A stretch of DNA of 64,000 bases, from positions 47,676,617-47,740,616 of the forward strand of contig CM055097.1 of assembly GCA_029204225.1 (NCBI GenBank), written 5' to 3'. The position numbers were made by a program, and so were the translations under genes. Source of the DNA: Diphasiastrum complanatum (Eukaryota; Streptophyta; Lycopodiopsida; Lycopodiales; Lycopodiaceae). Positions within the stretch are counted from its first letter, which is position 1. Each line of letters opens with the position of its first letter. Of the stretch, positions 32,700 to 44,849 are shown in pieces. The notes beneath the pieces are model-generated. The model made no database searches. It saw nothing but the letters and a program-made list of their open reading frames with translations, and had not been told where the DNA came from.

Positions 32700-33860
32700 T
32701 TTTCATCTATATCTGATAGATAAGTGAAATTCATGCATTAACTTAGCCTAAGCTCAGGTTGATTACACAAATATCTAAGGCTTTCATGATCAGTCATGAT
32801 CTCAAAGCTAGCACCATACAAATAGTGTTGCCAAGCCTTAAGGGCATGAATAATAGAAAAGAAGTCTTTTTCATAGGTGGTGTATTTGGATTGAAGCTTC
32901 TTACGTTCGAACGCTATTGGTCATCCATTTTGGTTCAACATCGCACCTACTACACAATCACTAGCATTTGTTTGGACCACAAAAGGTTGATTTGGATCTA
33001 CGACTTTTAGTATTGGCATTGTAACCAATGTTGTTTTGAGAGCATCAAAATTCCTTTCCCTTCCTCTTAAAAAGATTTGTTATGAGAATTGTTATCTGAG
33101 CATAATATGTAACAAATCATCTGTAGTAAAAAGACCAAGAAAAAATTGGAGGTCTAAAATATTGTTTGGTCTAGGCCACCTAAATATGGCTTTGACGCTA
33201 TTTGGATCCATCGTAATCCCATCCTTGGAGATAATATGGCCCAAATATGTTATTTCTTTAGGAAAAATTTGACACTTAGATTTCTCTGCAGATAGCTTAT
33301 GCTTTTTGAGCAAACGGAACACCTTTTTGAGGTGAGCCAAATGCTCTTTCTTGGTTTTGTTGTAGACTTAGTCTAAGATATCATCTAGAAAAACTACCAC
33401 AATGACCATGATGGATTTTGAAAGCTGTTTTTGGGACATCTTCTGCCTTGATAAGTACTTGATGATACCCGAAGTGTAGATCCATCTTGTTGAAATATCT
33501 AGCCCCATTGAGTTGATCAAATAGCTCGTCTACACGAGGCATTGGGTACTTATTCTTAATTGTGACTTTATTTAATGCTTTGTAGTCTACGCATAAACGC
33601 ATAGACCCTTCTTCATTTTTAATTAAGAGGATAGGTGTATCCAAGGAGAACTGCTTGGTTGTATCTATCCTTTAATTAGATATTTTCTTATGTTGTTTAG
33701 TTAATTTTCTATCTTCTAACTGACTAACCCAATAGGGTGGCTTAGCGATGGGTGTTGTACCAGGTACTAAATTTATAGCATGATCAACTACTATATTGGG
33801 TGGTAAACCACTAGGCAAATCATTAGGAAAAACATCACCATACTTACTTAACAAAACATC
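32700..33860 (-). pseudogene. Ty3/gypsy reverse transcriptase with palm deletion, RNase H
   Basis: Minus-strand order: SKYGDVFPNDLPSGLPP (33854-33672), then [40 protein letters not shown] and [24 protein letters not shown] (to about 33415). Then, in another frame, [10 protein letters not shown] with the catalytic Asp pair and HLKKVFRLLKKHKLSAEKSKCQIF, ITYLGHIISKDGI (33340-33092). The block that normally lies between (the GxxEFxVMPFGLxNAPATF stretch, about 40 residues) is missing at about 33400-33415. RNase H text continues with stops to about 32700. The wording is that of Tekay/CRM-type chromoviruses. Confidence 0.85.
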
Positions 33861-34263
33861 TGATTTTCAAGTTTTTTTAATGAAAATTTTGACTAGAAAC
33901 AGAGTCATCAAAAATAAACTATAAGTCACAAAGAAGTGCCTCATTCTAATCATCCTCCATAGTTGAATAAGCTCTGAACTGCACACCAAGGGACTGTTGG
34001 AAACTCCATGCTCCCCATGCAGGTGAACTTCCTATTTGTTTTTCTGAAAGCTGAGGGTATTATCTTGATAATTCCTTTGGAGAGTGGGGCCCAACTTGTA
34101 GAGCCAATCTCTCCCTAACATTACATTGGTTTGGTCCAGATGCATGATCTGAAAGTTCGGGTTATCCTAATAATTTTGAATTTCCAAACCTGAATTACTG
34201 ACCATGGTTTCTCACACTCACTTATCTTGACTCGTAGCCAAATAAACTATATACCTATGCTGA

Positions 34264-35050
34264 CTATGTATTTTTGGAAGTCGCTAGCTTCTTGACTAGG
34301 GTGCAATTGATGAAGTTATGGGTTGCTCCATCATCCACCATTACTCTTACTATCTGATTGCCAATTTTTCCATGTGTACATACTAGGCCATGAGGCCCAA
34401 AATTGGAGGGTTTCCTTATCATAGTAGAGGTCAACTGACTATGATGATCTTCATGAAACGCTTCTATTTTGGTAGCTGTCAAATTGGTGGGAAAACTCAC
34501 GGTTTGACTAGGTGTACTTGCTTGTTATCTATCTTTTTGTTAAAGGATCCTTTAGGACACTGTCTAACTGTGTGACCCTTATCCATGCACACAAAGCACA
34601 ACTGTTGTTGTTTAGCTTTTTCATAATCTCCAATTTTTAACAATTGAATGATATATTGTAGGGCATTTCGGAGGACCTTCATTCTGAGTAGACTTATCAA
34701 ATTTCTTTCTTTTAAAAAGTTTTTTTTAAATGAAGAGGTTTTCTAAGAAGGCTGCTCAGAACTAGGTTGTTTGGCTTTTTGTTTATCCACTAAATCATCA
34801 TAGATTTGGGCAAACTTAATATCTTGTTCAAGAGTAGTAGGTGAGTTATGTTGAACCTCTACCTTATACTCATCTCGGAGCCCATGGACAATGCCCTTGA
34901 CTTTCTAATAGTCATCAACATTTTTAAGTTTGAGGATAGATTTTCGTCTGTTTCAATGCATGAATAATTTCCATTTGCTAAGAAAGATATGAAGTATATC
35001 TGTATTTTTGTCCTTTTTTCCATCAAAAGTTGGTGATTTCAAATTTTTAA
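34264..35050 (-). pseudogene. Ty3/gypsy gag knuckle and protease
   Basis: Minus-strand frames 34700-34497 and 34500-34264 give a full zinc knuckle CFVCMDKGHTVRQCPKG and the protease start VRVMVDDGATHNFINCTLVKKL. The active site reads D-D-G-A where D-S/T-G-A is usual, so the second position is changed. Weak gag text continues to about 35050. It belongs with the RT and integrase downstream on this strand. I found neither LTR nor primer-binding site for this element. Confidence 0.8.
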
Positions 35051-35059
35051 AAATAACTA

Positions 35060-36347
35060 GGGTTGGTTCTGGTATCTCTCGAATGAGTAGGAACTACGAG
35101 AGGTACGTACAACTGAGTTGCATTGAGAATTGAGGTAACAATTGGAACTGAGGTTAAAATTGGAGCTAGAAGAGTAGGATGTACTAACTAGTAAACAGAC
35201 TTCTAAGTTTAGCAAATGATTTATCCTGTTTCGTTTGCATGCTTGTAAAGTCTATTTTAAATTAATTACCTCAATCTATAATTTTTCATATTGTTCTTTA
35301 AAGAAAAAATTCATTTGTATTAAAAATATCATACTCCTCATCTACGTCTGTTGCTGTATTTTCTGCCTGAAAACGAGGGGTTTCCAAGGGAAAGGGGAGT
35401 TTCCTCGGGAGTTGTCATGTCATAGTTTGAAGAGGAAAGCAAGAATGTAAAACAAACAGAAAGGAAAAGAAATAGCAAGGACTAAGCTCTAAATGAAGCG
35501 TAGTTGTCGACGACATCACAAGAGTATCCCTCAGCCTTTGAACAGTTGTGAATCTAGAACCTCGATCTTTCACTTCAGCTTGCTAGAAATGGAATTTCAA
35601 ATCGCATTGAAAGACTTAGGCTTGTAGGAAATTGCATGCACTGATTAGTAGGTTGCTTATAGAACCATCTACCTCTGACATAATTTGAATCACTCGTTGG
35701 AGTTGTTTGATCAAAAATGAGAATCCAAGGAATTGGAACGTTGAACAATCAAAAAATAAGATGTTAGAGATGCATTGGAAAGGACAAGAAAAGTCCGCCA
35801 AATTTGCCCATTGGAAGTGCACTAATAGGCTGGTTCTAAGTGCTAAAACTTAGGTGTACAAAGCACAGAAAAATTGAAAAAGAGCTCTAGTTGTCTGTCT
35901 CCAAAAGTTGTTGAAAGTGCATGAGTTCTACTAGGTAATCTTCCTCTTGATGAGCCTTGATTCCGATTGAAACAAAAGGTTGATTCTAAACAGAATTGTC
36001 TCTCCCTTGTCTGAAAAATTAGTAATGAATTTTGTGGTGGTAAGCTATTTTGTTTTTCTTTGAATTTTGGGCTACAAACAGATTATTGGGAACTTGGATA
36101 TAGGTTCACAAAGTGCGCCCAAATGTACATAAAACAACTCCACTGCTTACGATGCAAACACTTAGTTCTTTTGCATGGATCATCTATGTGTTGTGTGTGA
36201 AAAGTGAGGTTTTGACTAGAACCAATTGCTATATAGATGAATCATGATGAAAAATGGAGGTGTCTCATTGTTTGAGACATGTTACCTTTACTCCTTATTT
36301 TTTGGATTTAAATATTTTCAAAGCATGGATGTGCAATCAAGAGGGAG
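35060..36347. other. No gene recognised
   Basis: This may include the gag N-terminus and 5' end of the minus-strand gypsy element, but no domain, PBS or LTR edge could be placed. Confidence 0.45.
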
Positions 36348-36729
36348 TGTGAAGATTGACCTTCTTCCATGATCAATATAGTGCATATGGCAGTGACATG
36401 CAACAACATTGTTAATATATGTCTACAAGCCTTAATTACATTGTAATATATTAAGGGCATTTAATTTGATCCCTATCCTAGTTTGTTAGACTAAGCATTT
36501 TTTTACACTTTAAAATTGGGAAGCTGCCCACCGGTAATGTTTGAGCTCCAGTGACTTTTGGCTATTGGCCTTCCATCTTTTGTGAGTGATGACTCATGGC
36601 TTTTCATTACTAGATCTATTATAAAGTGTTGGAGGTTTCTCTCTATTAGTCTTGTGAATGACTTTTTGCAATGTTATGTTGTCGTAGTGAATGATGCTGA
36701 TATGTTAAAATATGTTTGAATCTTTCACA
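36348..36729 (+). repeat. Putative LTR (3' or solo)
   Basis: A purine tract AAGAGGGAG is followed at 36348 by TGTGAAGATTGACC. A matching end ...GAATCTTTCACA occurs at 36729, giving 382 bases with TG...CA ends. TATA-like TATTATAAAGTG lies near 36608. The ends resemble those of the LTR at 5802-6453. No body or target duplication was found. Confidence 0.5.
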
Positions 36730-37689
36730 ACTAGCACTCATTTTTTCAAAGATGATACATGCAAGCAAGCCCTCTCACTTGCTCTTAATCCATCATAACA
36801 TAACTTTATAACAAAATCAAACGAGAACTCAAATCCAAATAGTATAAAGAATGTGGCTAAATCTCATTTTTGACTATACTCAAGGCCTGCATGTTTCAAT
36901 AAGTGGCTAGATTGTAGAGAAAACCATGGGTTGTTTTGGTTAGCCTTTTTGGTATGTTTCAACTAGATTAGGGGTAAGCTTTCACTCTACGTTTCAGGAG
37001 AAAAAACATGATTGCAATTGTAGTTAGCATGAAAAACCATGTATATTCAAAAACTTTTGTTTGTCTATCCTCTACATTCTAAAGGGTGCAATTAAGGAGT
37101 TAACGATTGAACATAGATAATTGCCCATGTTACTAAGTGTGTTTGGAAATATAGCAGTATAAAATGGAAGTAGCTCAAGATCAGCTCATATCTTACATTG
37201 ATCCACGAATTTGATGGACTTGATATAAAAAATATAAAATGTAGAGAGCACAATAAGCTATAGTTCAAATGGTGAGATTAAAAAGTTAATAGTTCACCAA
37301 AGAGAATAATCAATGCAGGCATGCATATTTGACATAGTAGCACTAATGCCACTCTTTCCAGCAAGTAAAAAGCTCAATCATTCCCTACAAAGCAAGATAG
37401 CAAATTTCCATGCATCCTAGGAGAAACACCTACACAAATTAGCATAATGACAAGACACTAGTTCCTCCCTTTATATCCTCACCCCCATCTTATATAGGCA
37501 TTTCTCTTTATGCATGGTGATGGGTAGTATATGGTATGTGTATGGTAAGAAATGACATGAGTATGGGCCTTGGGGGCCATATGCTAGTCATCATGGGAGT
37601 CACTTTTTTGGAATCCTAAGAGAGTTACACAAGAACACAAGAAGCAAATATCCACGCAACATACAAAGGAGGTTGCGCAGCCAAAAACA

Positions 37690-38150
37690 ATTTTGCCTGG
37701 ATATAGTCATGGATTGGCGTGGATATACGTGTGAATACGGTCGCATGGATTATCCACGCGTGGATGTTCCACGCAAATATCATTTTCGGCAATAGTTGTC
37801 CATAATTTATCGGAGACTGAAATCCAAATCGCGTGGATTATCCACGCGTGGATCTTTCATGCAAACTCTGACAACCGACTGGACCTGGGCAGGGGAATGT
37901 GTTTTTCGTGTGGATTATCCATGCCATTATAAGATGCAAAAAAATTTAGGCTCGGCTTTCGCGTGGATATCGCATGGCAAATTATCCACGCGTGGCTTAT
38001 CCATGCATATTTTTTTTATCCACGCAATATCCAAAGAGTTGGGGTTGTGGATAACGCGTGGATAAATTTCTTTTTATATCCATGTGGTATCCACGTGTGG
38101 ATAATCCACGCAAAAAAAATTTGACCAAAAAAAAAAATTTGCCACGTGAA
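37690..38150. repeat. Patch of CCACGCGTGG palindromes
   Basis: Near-copies of GCGTGGATTATCCACGC and TTATCCACGCGTGGAT recur about a dozen times in 460 bases, near 37730, 37755, 37832, 37905, 37970, 37985, 38020, 38055, 38090 and 38105. Many are nearly perfect palindromes, so either strand could form a chain of hairpins. A weak open frame (37796-38065) is only a by-product. It resembles the patch at 15085-15540 in style (CACG/CGTG word with A/T flanks) but has the core CGCG. Confidence 0.8.
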
Positions 38151-38439
38151 CCAAAATGTGGTTCGCTCCTAAATTAGATGTCAAATTCTTTTTTCTTTTG
38201 TGTGAGAGAGAGAAAAAGAGAGAAAAGATGAGAGTGAGGATGAGATGGGGGTGAATATGAGTGAGAATATTGATAGTGTTTTGTGTTTTTAGTTATTTTG
38301 ACATTTAGTTGATAAATTAATGTGTTATCTATTGATGCATTGTATTCTGGTTTCCATTACTTTCCATTGTGCTTTCCATTACTTTCCATTGTACATTCTA
38401 GCATGCAAATCATGTGTTAAAATAGATACATTGCATTGA

Positions 38440-38615
38440 ATTCATCAATAGATACATTTGCATTCAATAGATGTGCATTCAATAGACTATATTAAATTCA
38501 TCAATAGATACATTTGCATTCAATAGATGTGCATTCAATAGACTATATTGAATTCGTCAATAGATACATTTGCATTCAATAGATGTGCATTCAATAGACT
38601 ATACATTTGCATTCA
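38440..38615 (+). repeat. 56-base tandem repeat, about three copies
   Basis: The unit AATTCATCAATAGATACATT, then TGCATTCAATAGATGTGCAT, then TCAATAGACTATATTA repeats at 56-base spacing with one or two substitutions. It is a young minisatellite between the palindrome patch and element D. Confidence 0.92.
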
Positions 38616-38639
38616 TGAATTAAAAATATATGTATTTAA

Positions 38640-38935
38640 CATTTTTGCAAGAATGATGTAGTGGAAAAACATTACATTGATTCCAAAAAGATTACGTTGA
38701 TGAGGGAATGAATTCCCCCTTCATCCATTGCCTTCTACAAGGCCTTACATTCAATTTTAAAGTTCTACTCATCATCACTTCCTCCCTCCTCGCTTCCTTC
38801 ATCTTGTAGGTTTACGTTGGTGTCCACATCTTCAAACTCCCCTTCGCTCTCCACATTTTTCTCCTCAATATTTTCCTCTACATCACGAACGCTTGAAGAT
38901 GTAGAGCCTCTCTACAAAATAGAATCAAAGATTCG
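38640..38935 (-). pseudogene. Possible acidic C-terminus of an unknown protein
   Basis: Minus-strand text near 38910-38765 reads SSSVRDVEENIEEKNVESEG, then FEDVDTNVNLQDEGSEEGGSDDE before a stop. Such acidic tails end some transposases (hAT type, for example) and also nuclear proteins. There is no domain upstream to decide. Low confidence that it was ever a gene. Confidence 0.25.
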
Positions 38936-38994
38936 ATTAAATTGAGATTAAACTTATTTGTAAACCACAAAGTAAACAATCACAAAACAATAAA

Positions 38995-39678
38995 TGTGAA
39001 AGTATAGAACTTTGAGGACCAAAAATGGATCTTTAATTATCCACGAGTTATTATGTGCTTGCTTACCAATCTATCAGAAAACTAGTTACCAAATCTTGAT
39101 CTAGATTGCCAGTTTCACAAAAAACAAGCAATGTAATGGAAATACAGATCATAGACACAAATCCGATTTGGCACGTGTATACTACAGACTGTAGTATGGC
39201 CTGCAAGCTGTGTTTGAAGTCTTCAAATTGTTGGTTTCATTTGGATCATCAAGAATCAATGTACATGAGAGTAGAAACTCGAGGTTGCCAATGTGCTCCA
39301 AAAATAATCTATCTTCTCACTATGGAGATGGAATACATAGCAAAACTCACTTCCTTTGCTAAGTTAGGTGAATTTCCAGCATGTAATAAGGAAGTAGACT
39401 CAACTTTCTTGCCCTATAATGAAACCCTAGCCTAGATCCTAGAGTCATCCTTGGTAGGTGCATGGTTGGTAAAAATCTCATCACAAATCAAGGTCTAGAT
39501 CCTATAAAGTAGGAATCTCTACCAAATGGACACAACCACTCCTCTTGACTCGAGATAATCTACATTAGGTGTAGATTGCCATGTGGCAGTATGGCCATAT
39601 TAAAGTGTCAAATCAAATTATGGACAAAATGTACAATATTCTACATGGTAGATTTGCCAATGTAGGCAATTTTTCAAA
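38995..39678 (-). repeat. Element D 3' LTR
   Basis: On the plus strand it starts TGTGAAAGTATAG at 38995 and ends before CTCCTCCTC at 39679, which is the reversed polypurine tract GAGGAGGAG. About 684 bases. It resembles the element C LTR (16420-16573 and 22421-22590), including the TTGATCTAGATTG-like text and a TACTACAGACTGTAGTA palindrome near 39180. Confidence 0.75.
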
Positions 39679-41098
39679 CTCCTCCTCAAATCTAGCCTTG
39701 GAAACAGAAATATTTTTATTAATCACTCCAATTGAAAATCTAAGCTTGACAAATGAATATTTAGGTAAAGATTTAGTAAAGAAATCAGCCAAGCAACTTG
39801 ATGATGGCACATGTTGGAGCTTGATCTCCTTGACTTGCACTTTCTCCCTCACGAAATGATGAGCAATCTCGATGTGCTTGTTCCTTGCATGGAATGTAGG
39901 ATTAGTAGCAAGTGATTGGGCTGATTGGTTGTCACAATAGATGGTGGGGATCTCATCCTTCATGACATGAAGCTCCACCAATAGCCTTTTGAGCCACAAG
40001 ACCTCCTTGCATATTGATTTCAAGGCCTTGTACTCGGATTCTGTGGAAGGTAAGGAGATGGTATCTTGCTTTTTGAAAAGCCATGATACTACTCCATCAT
40101 ATAGAAAAGCGGCAAAGGAACTTGTTGATTTTCTATCCACTTTGTCACCTGCAAAATCTGAGTCACTATAGGCTCTTAAGCCAAAATTAGTCCCTCTATA
40201 CAAAATGCCAAAATTCTTAGTGGATGAAATGTATCTAAGAACTCTTTTGGACATCTTCCAATGTGAAACTAGAGGAATTTTCATGAATTGGATTAACTTT
40301 CCAACACTATAACTAAGATCAGGTCTATTTATAGTTAAATAGATCAAGGAGCCTATAAACCTTCTATATAAAGCGATGTCCTCAAAGGATGCTTCATCAC
40401 CATCAATAGATGCTTTAAGATGTTGCTCCATTGGTGTCTCAATTCCTTTACAATTCTTCATTCCAAATCTATCTAGGATGGATGTAGCATACTTAGATTG
40501 ACAAATGAAGCTAAAATCACATCCTCTTGTAGCTTCTATTCCTAGAATGAAGCTTAATAGGCCACGATCAACCATCTTAAACTTTCTTGCCAAAGCAATT
40601 TTTACATCTCTAATTTCATCTAGATCATTACCACTCAAAATGATGTCATCTACATACAAAACAAGAATGATGATCTTTCCATCATGATTCCTTATATACA
40701 ATGATGGATCATGTGCACTCATTACAAAATTGATGGAAATGAGAAAAGAGTTTAGCCTAGAGTACCATGCTCTAGGTGCTTGCTTGAGCCCATAAAGGCT
40801 CTTCTTCAAGAAACACACCTTTCCTTCATTCTTTGCATTGATGAAGCCCTTGGGTTGCCTCATGTAGATATCTTCCTCCAAGTAACCATTGAGGAAAGCA
40901 TTTGTGAGATCAAGTTGGAATAGCTCCCAATTGAAGGGTTGTAGCAAGACTACTGACCAACCTGATAGTAACAAGCTTAGCCACAGGAGCAAAAGTCTCA
41001 TCATAATCAATGACTTCGGTTTGTAAAAATCCTTTTGCTACAAGCCTAGATTTATGCTTACTTATTGATCCATCTTTGTTATACTTCAATCTATACAC
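39613..41098 (-). pseudogene. Element D reverse transcriptase and RNase H
   Basis: The 465-codon minus frame (41010-39613) reads FQLDLTNAFLNGYLEEDIYM, SLYGLKQAPRAWYSRL, the catalytic YVDD in ILVLYVDDIILSG, and LSFILGIEATRG. RNase H follows with AYSDSDFAGDKVDRKS, STESEYKAL and CDNQSAQSLATNP, so the acidic residues are all present. The tail is CLADFFTKSLPKYSFVK. A frameshift near 40930 separates the RT start (KSRLVAKGFLQTEVIDYDETFAPVAK, 41098-40910). Apart from that break the enzyme region is well kept. The last codons run into the LTR. Confidence 0.92.
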
Positions 41099-41325
41099 CC
41101 ACTTTCAATCAAGTGGTTTCTTCCCTTGAGGAAGATTTACAAGATCCCGAGTATGATTCTCAATGAGAGCATCATACTCTACTTGCATAGCATCCATCCA
41201 ACTCTTAGATTTACAAGCATCTTCCTAGCATGTTGGCTCATCTAACATTGAAGTAAGAAAAAAAGTGTAAGATGTGAAAGATGATGAGCCCTCCCTTTCA
41301 TTACCTTAACCATCATAGGTGAGCC

Positions 41326-42308
41326 TCAATGGCTGGGCCCTTGTCCTTGTGGATCTCCTTGGATTCTTGGAGTTCTTGCATCTTGAGGTGGATCCTCAAG
41401 TTCTTCTTCACTTGGAAGTCCCTCCTCCATCCTAGCATGATCCTTGGCATCAAGATGATTAGTAGCATTATCATTCAAATCACAAGTATGTCCTTCATAA
41501 AAAATAACATCCCTACTCACTATCACCTTGCTAGTGATGGGATTGAAGACTCTATAACCTTTGCTATTCTCACCATATCCCACAAAGATGCCTTTGATGG
41601 AGGTTGCATCATCCTTCTTCCTTGTATCCAAGGATTGGTGTACATAGCAAGTGGATCCAAAAACTTTGAGATCCTTGAGATTGGGCTTCTCTCCAAATAG
41701 AGCTTCAAATGGTGTGATTCCTCCAATGGCTTGGTTAGGCAATCTATTGCACAAATAATTAGCACAAGTTATTGCCTCACCCCAAAATGGTTTGGGTAGA
41801 TAAGCATCTAGCCTTAAGGCCTTAGCACACTCACAAAGAGATCTATTTCTCCTCTCACTCACTCCATTTTGTTGAGGGGTGTAAGGACATGACAACTCTC
41901 TCTTTATGTCATTAGAAGTACAAAAGTCAATCAACTTATTGGAGATATATTCTCCTCCATTATCACTTCTTAATACCTTGAGCTTTACAAAAAAATCATA
42001 CACATAGATTCGCTAGACAAGAGGTACATCCAACAATATCTAGAATAGTCATCAATGAAGATTACATAGTACTTGGCACCACCATTAGAATCATGTGAAA
42101 AACTACGAACATCCGAATGGCTGATTTCAAGAGGAGTGCTTGATCTTGTTGTGGATCTTGAGAAAGGAAGTTCACGAGCCTCTGAGAGGCTACATGCTTC
42201 ACACATCCTTCCACACTTTGACAATTGCTTGGGGAGGCCGAGTGCAAGCTCCTTTCCACACATTGTTTCCATGGCTTTGATGTTGGGGTGGCCCAACCTT
42301 TTGTGCAT
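41326..42308 (-). pseudogene. Element D integrase
   Basis: Two overlapping minus frames (42308-41985 and 42003-41326). The zinc domain is H-KRLG-H...CEAC. The core has ISHSDVRSF (first Asp), LRSDNGGEYIS (second Asp) and PQQNGVSERRNRSL (Glu). The C-terminal block is LKVFGSTCYVHQSLDTRKK...KGIFVGY. A frame change near 41995 splits it, and it stops before RT in a further break. All catalytic residues are visible. Confidence 0.92.
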
Positions 42309-42309
42309 A

Positions 42310-42626
42310 AAGTAAAGTGGATAAATTGTCCTTTTGATATGTCATGTGGGAGCTAGCCCCACTATCAATCCACCAAGAATCATTGGTGTTGCTCTTGGAT
42401 GATGGAGGTTTGTTGGAAACCATCAAGGATGATTCTTCTTCATCCTTCTCCTCCTTCTGATGTGTAATTTTGCTTTGTTTGCTCTCTTGTGTCTTTTTTT
42501 CTTGAGACATTCTGATGCAAAATGCCTTTTATTTTCACAGAAAAAACATTTGAACTTAGATTTGTTCTTGATCTTGCTCTTTGAGCTTGATGCATTATCC
42601 TCTTCCTTGGTCTCCTTGAAGTGTTT
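42310..42626 (-). pseudogene. Element D gag end and protease, cut by insertion
   Basis: Minus text: KHFKETKEEDNASSSKSK, the knuckle CFFCENKRHFASEC, then, in another frame, SNTNDSWWIDSGASSHMTYQ with the intact D-S-G protease site. The coding stops at the gypsy target site TGTTT (42622-42626) and continues beyond the insertion at 51047. Confidence 0.88.
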
Positions 42627-43844
42627 TGTTGGCTGATTCTGACGAATCCCCAATATACTTAGTCAGAGCTACCCACGAGCACCTCTCACCTTAGACCGAG
42701 GAGGTCTTTGAGAAGACGAGACGAATGAAGACTGAGAGCCGAGGAATACTAGTTAATACTGTCAAGTAGAAACTGTGTAAGCCTCATGGTGAATCCCAAA
42801 AGATGGAATGACCATGTAGGAACTAGTATTTCTAGGCAAGGTAATAAATGCAAGTAGGCCCCTCTTAGAAAAGTAGATTGAGCCATCTTTTGATGGTGAC
42901 ATCTAGTGGAGAGCATATTTCCACTTGTAATTTGTTCAATGTGTATTTGCCACTAGGATGCCACCTAAGGAGCTCTCTTGCTTATTTAAGAGACTCCCCC
43001 TTTGTAGAAGAAAAGCTTTTGTAAATGTATCAACTCCATGCTGAAATGAGAAGATCTTCCATGAGTTTTGATGCATTCTTGAGCTCCTTGATCATTCTTG
43101 TTTCTTGAGTGATGCATTAATGATCTTGCCCTTCCATTCCCTTTGTGTGTGGTTGTGGATTGTAGTTGTGGATTAGATTTCTTGTTTTTTTAGGAATCAG
43201 CATTCAGGTAAACTAAATAGGCTGGATTTGTGGTGTAGATCTTGCATACTTCCTTACATTTCAGTTTTTGATGTTCTTGGGATGTCCAAGAATCAAGAAA
43301 TGAGTGTTTCTTGATTCTTGGACTTCTAAAATGTTGTCTAGTTTCTTGCTTGGTCTTGCATTGGTAATGTGTGCATGCTAGTTTAGTTTTCAGATTTCAA
43401 GAAGCTGTCCATTTAGTTAGGTCTCACATTTCTTGGTTCTGTATTTCAATCATTTTTAGAGTAGTTTCTGCTTTTTGCAAGTAACTTAGCTTTCTTGAAT
43501 TTGGTTTGAGCTCCTAGGATCAAGAAGATGAGCGGCTGTGCTGCACTGCAATTCTTGTTTTTGCTCATCGTGGCTTGCCTTGTAGTTTAGGTCTGATCCA
43601 TTGGCAAGTGCACAATCATAAACAACAAAGTGTCGAGACCTTGCAGTCATCCTCTGACAGGCTGGATGATTATACTACAACGTTTGTGCCCGTAGACATG
43701 CAAATCTGAATCTGTGTGCAGGTTCAGACCCGTCAGACCTGTGTATGTCTGAAAAGGAAAATGAAGTTAGTATTTACATTCTTCTTAGGCTCAGAAGCTA
43801 GGCTGCATAGCAGAGCATCTGAGGTTGAGGAGAATCCGTAAACA
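42627..43844 (+). repeat. Gag-only gypsy element 5' LTR
   Basis: 1218 bases, nearly the same as the 3' LTR at 49827. Differences are mainly in the first 30 bases, a few short indels (for example around 42866) and scattered substitutions. TATA box CTTATTTAAGAG near 42981. A 20-codon reading frame with a hydrophobic core (MSGCAALQFLFLLIVACLVV) at 43528 is unchanged in both LTRs. Confidence 0.93.
42981..42992 (+). promoter_or_regulatory. LTR TATA box
   Basis: CTTATTTAAGAG, about 355 bases into the 5' LTR, with an exact twin in the 3' LTR near 50163. It is the likely start signal for element RNA. Confidence 0.55.
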
Positions 43845-43860
43845 TTTGGCCCCGTTGCCA
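43845..43860 (+). other. tRNA-Asp-type primer-binding site
   Basis: TTTGGCCCCGTTGCCA directly follows the LTR end and differs little from the Asp-tRNA complement TGGCGCCGTTGCC. The same place in the relative at 3555 reads TTGGTGCCAGTTGC. Confidence 0.6.
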
Positions 43861-44849
43861 TTGTTGTTTCACTTGTCATAATCGCCACTATCTCTGTTTT
43901 TATATTTCTTGCTCATCTTGCAAAACCCTTTGAGAACACTTTCCTATTCCTCATGAGCATTCTAACGATCCATAGTCTGCTCTGGTCTGATCTATCTTCG
44001 ATTGAAAATCCTCAAAACATCAGATCCTGACATTTTCTTGAACAGTTTCAAGAAAATCAAGAAAACAACGAAACTCATGATTTCATGAATTTGAGTTCCA
44101 TTTTGCCCAGTAGCTGTTACTACACATTCACTTCCATTTGATCTACCATCTATCATGTTCTTGGATGCTTTAATTCTGTTTGAATTTTTCAGTTTTATGC
44201 TTCTTGCATATTTCTACCTGTCAGCTTAAACTCAGCTCACAGACCATCATAAACATGTCAAGAACCATTGAAAGCCGAAATTTTTAAACCCACCATCCCT
44301 TGAACCAAGCAACAAAACAAACTCATCACCTAGTGACAGACATTTGGCTGATCAACTATCACATACATTCAACCGATCATCGTTGCCACAGCATAAAACA
44401 CACGACCTTAAAAGGCGCAAAATAGTGCCATTGCTCAGATTTTAAAACAATGCTTGTGTTATGAGTGAGCGAATCTTTACTACAACACCTGCCGACAGTT
44501 TTCTATAACTGACAACTGCTGTAACTTGCTCATAAATTCATGAGAAGGTGTGACTTTCAGCATGGTTTACTGAGGGTCTCATCTCCAGACCTGAACAAGA
44601 GCACCCACGCCTTTCACTAGCGGATCTGCACAAGAGCCTGTAAAACGAGACCTGTACAAACCTACCAGCAAATAATCCACCTACCTGCAAACACTCTCTA
44701 TCCCAACCTACATGCAACACGCTAACCACGACATTCACCTCCGAGCCCTGCAAACAATATCTGATTACAAATACCCACGCTGGCAACGCATTGTTTTCTG
44801 CCCAGCTCCCTGCTTCACGCTCTAGCCCTCCCATGCAAACACAAAGCTC

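Noticed and set aside
37725-38110. Repeated TTATCCAC words resembling bacterial DnaA boxes and a replication origin
   Set aside because: The setting is plant nuclear DNA with retrotransposons and split genes. The words are part of a CCACGCGTGG palindrome and lack an origin's layout.
15085-38150. Palindrome patches as CRISPR-like arrays
   Set aside because: Spacing is irregular, the words vary, there are no equal spacers, and the organism is a eukaryote.
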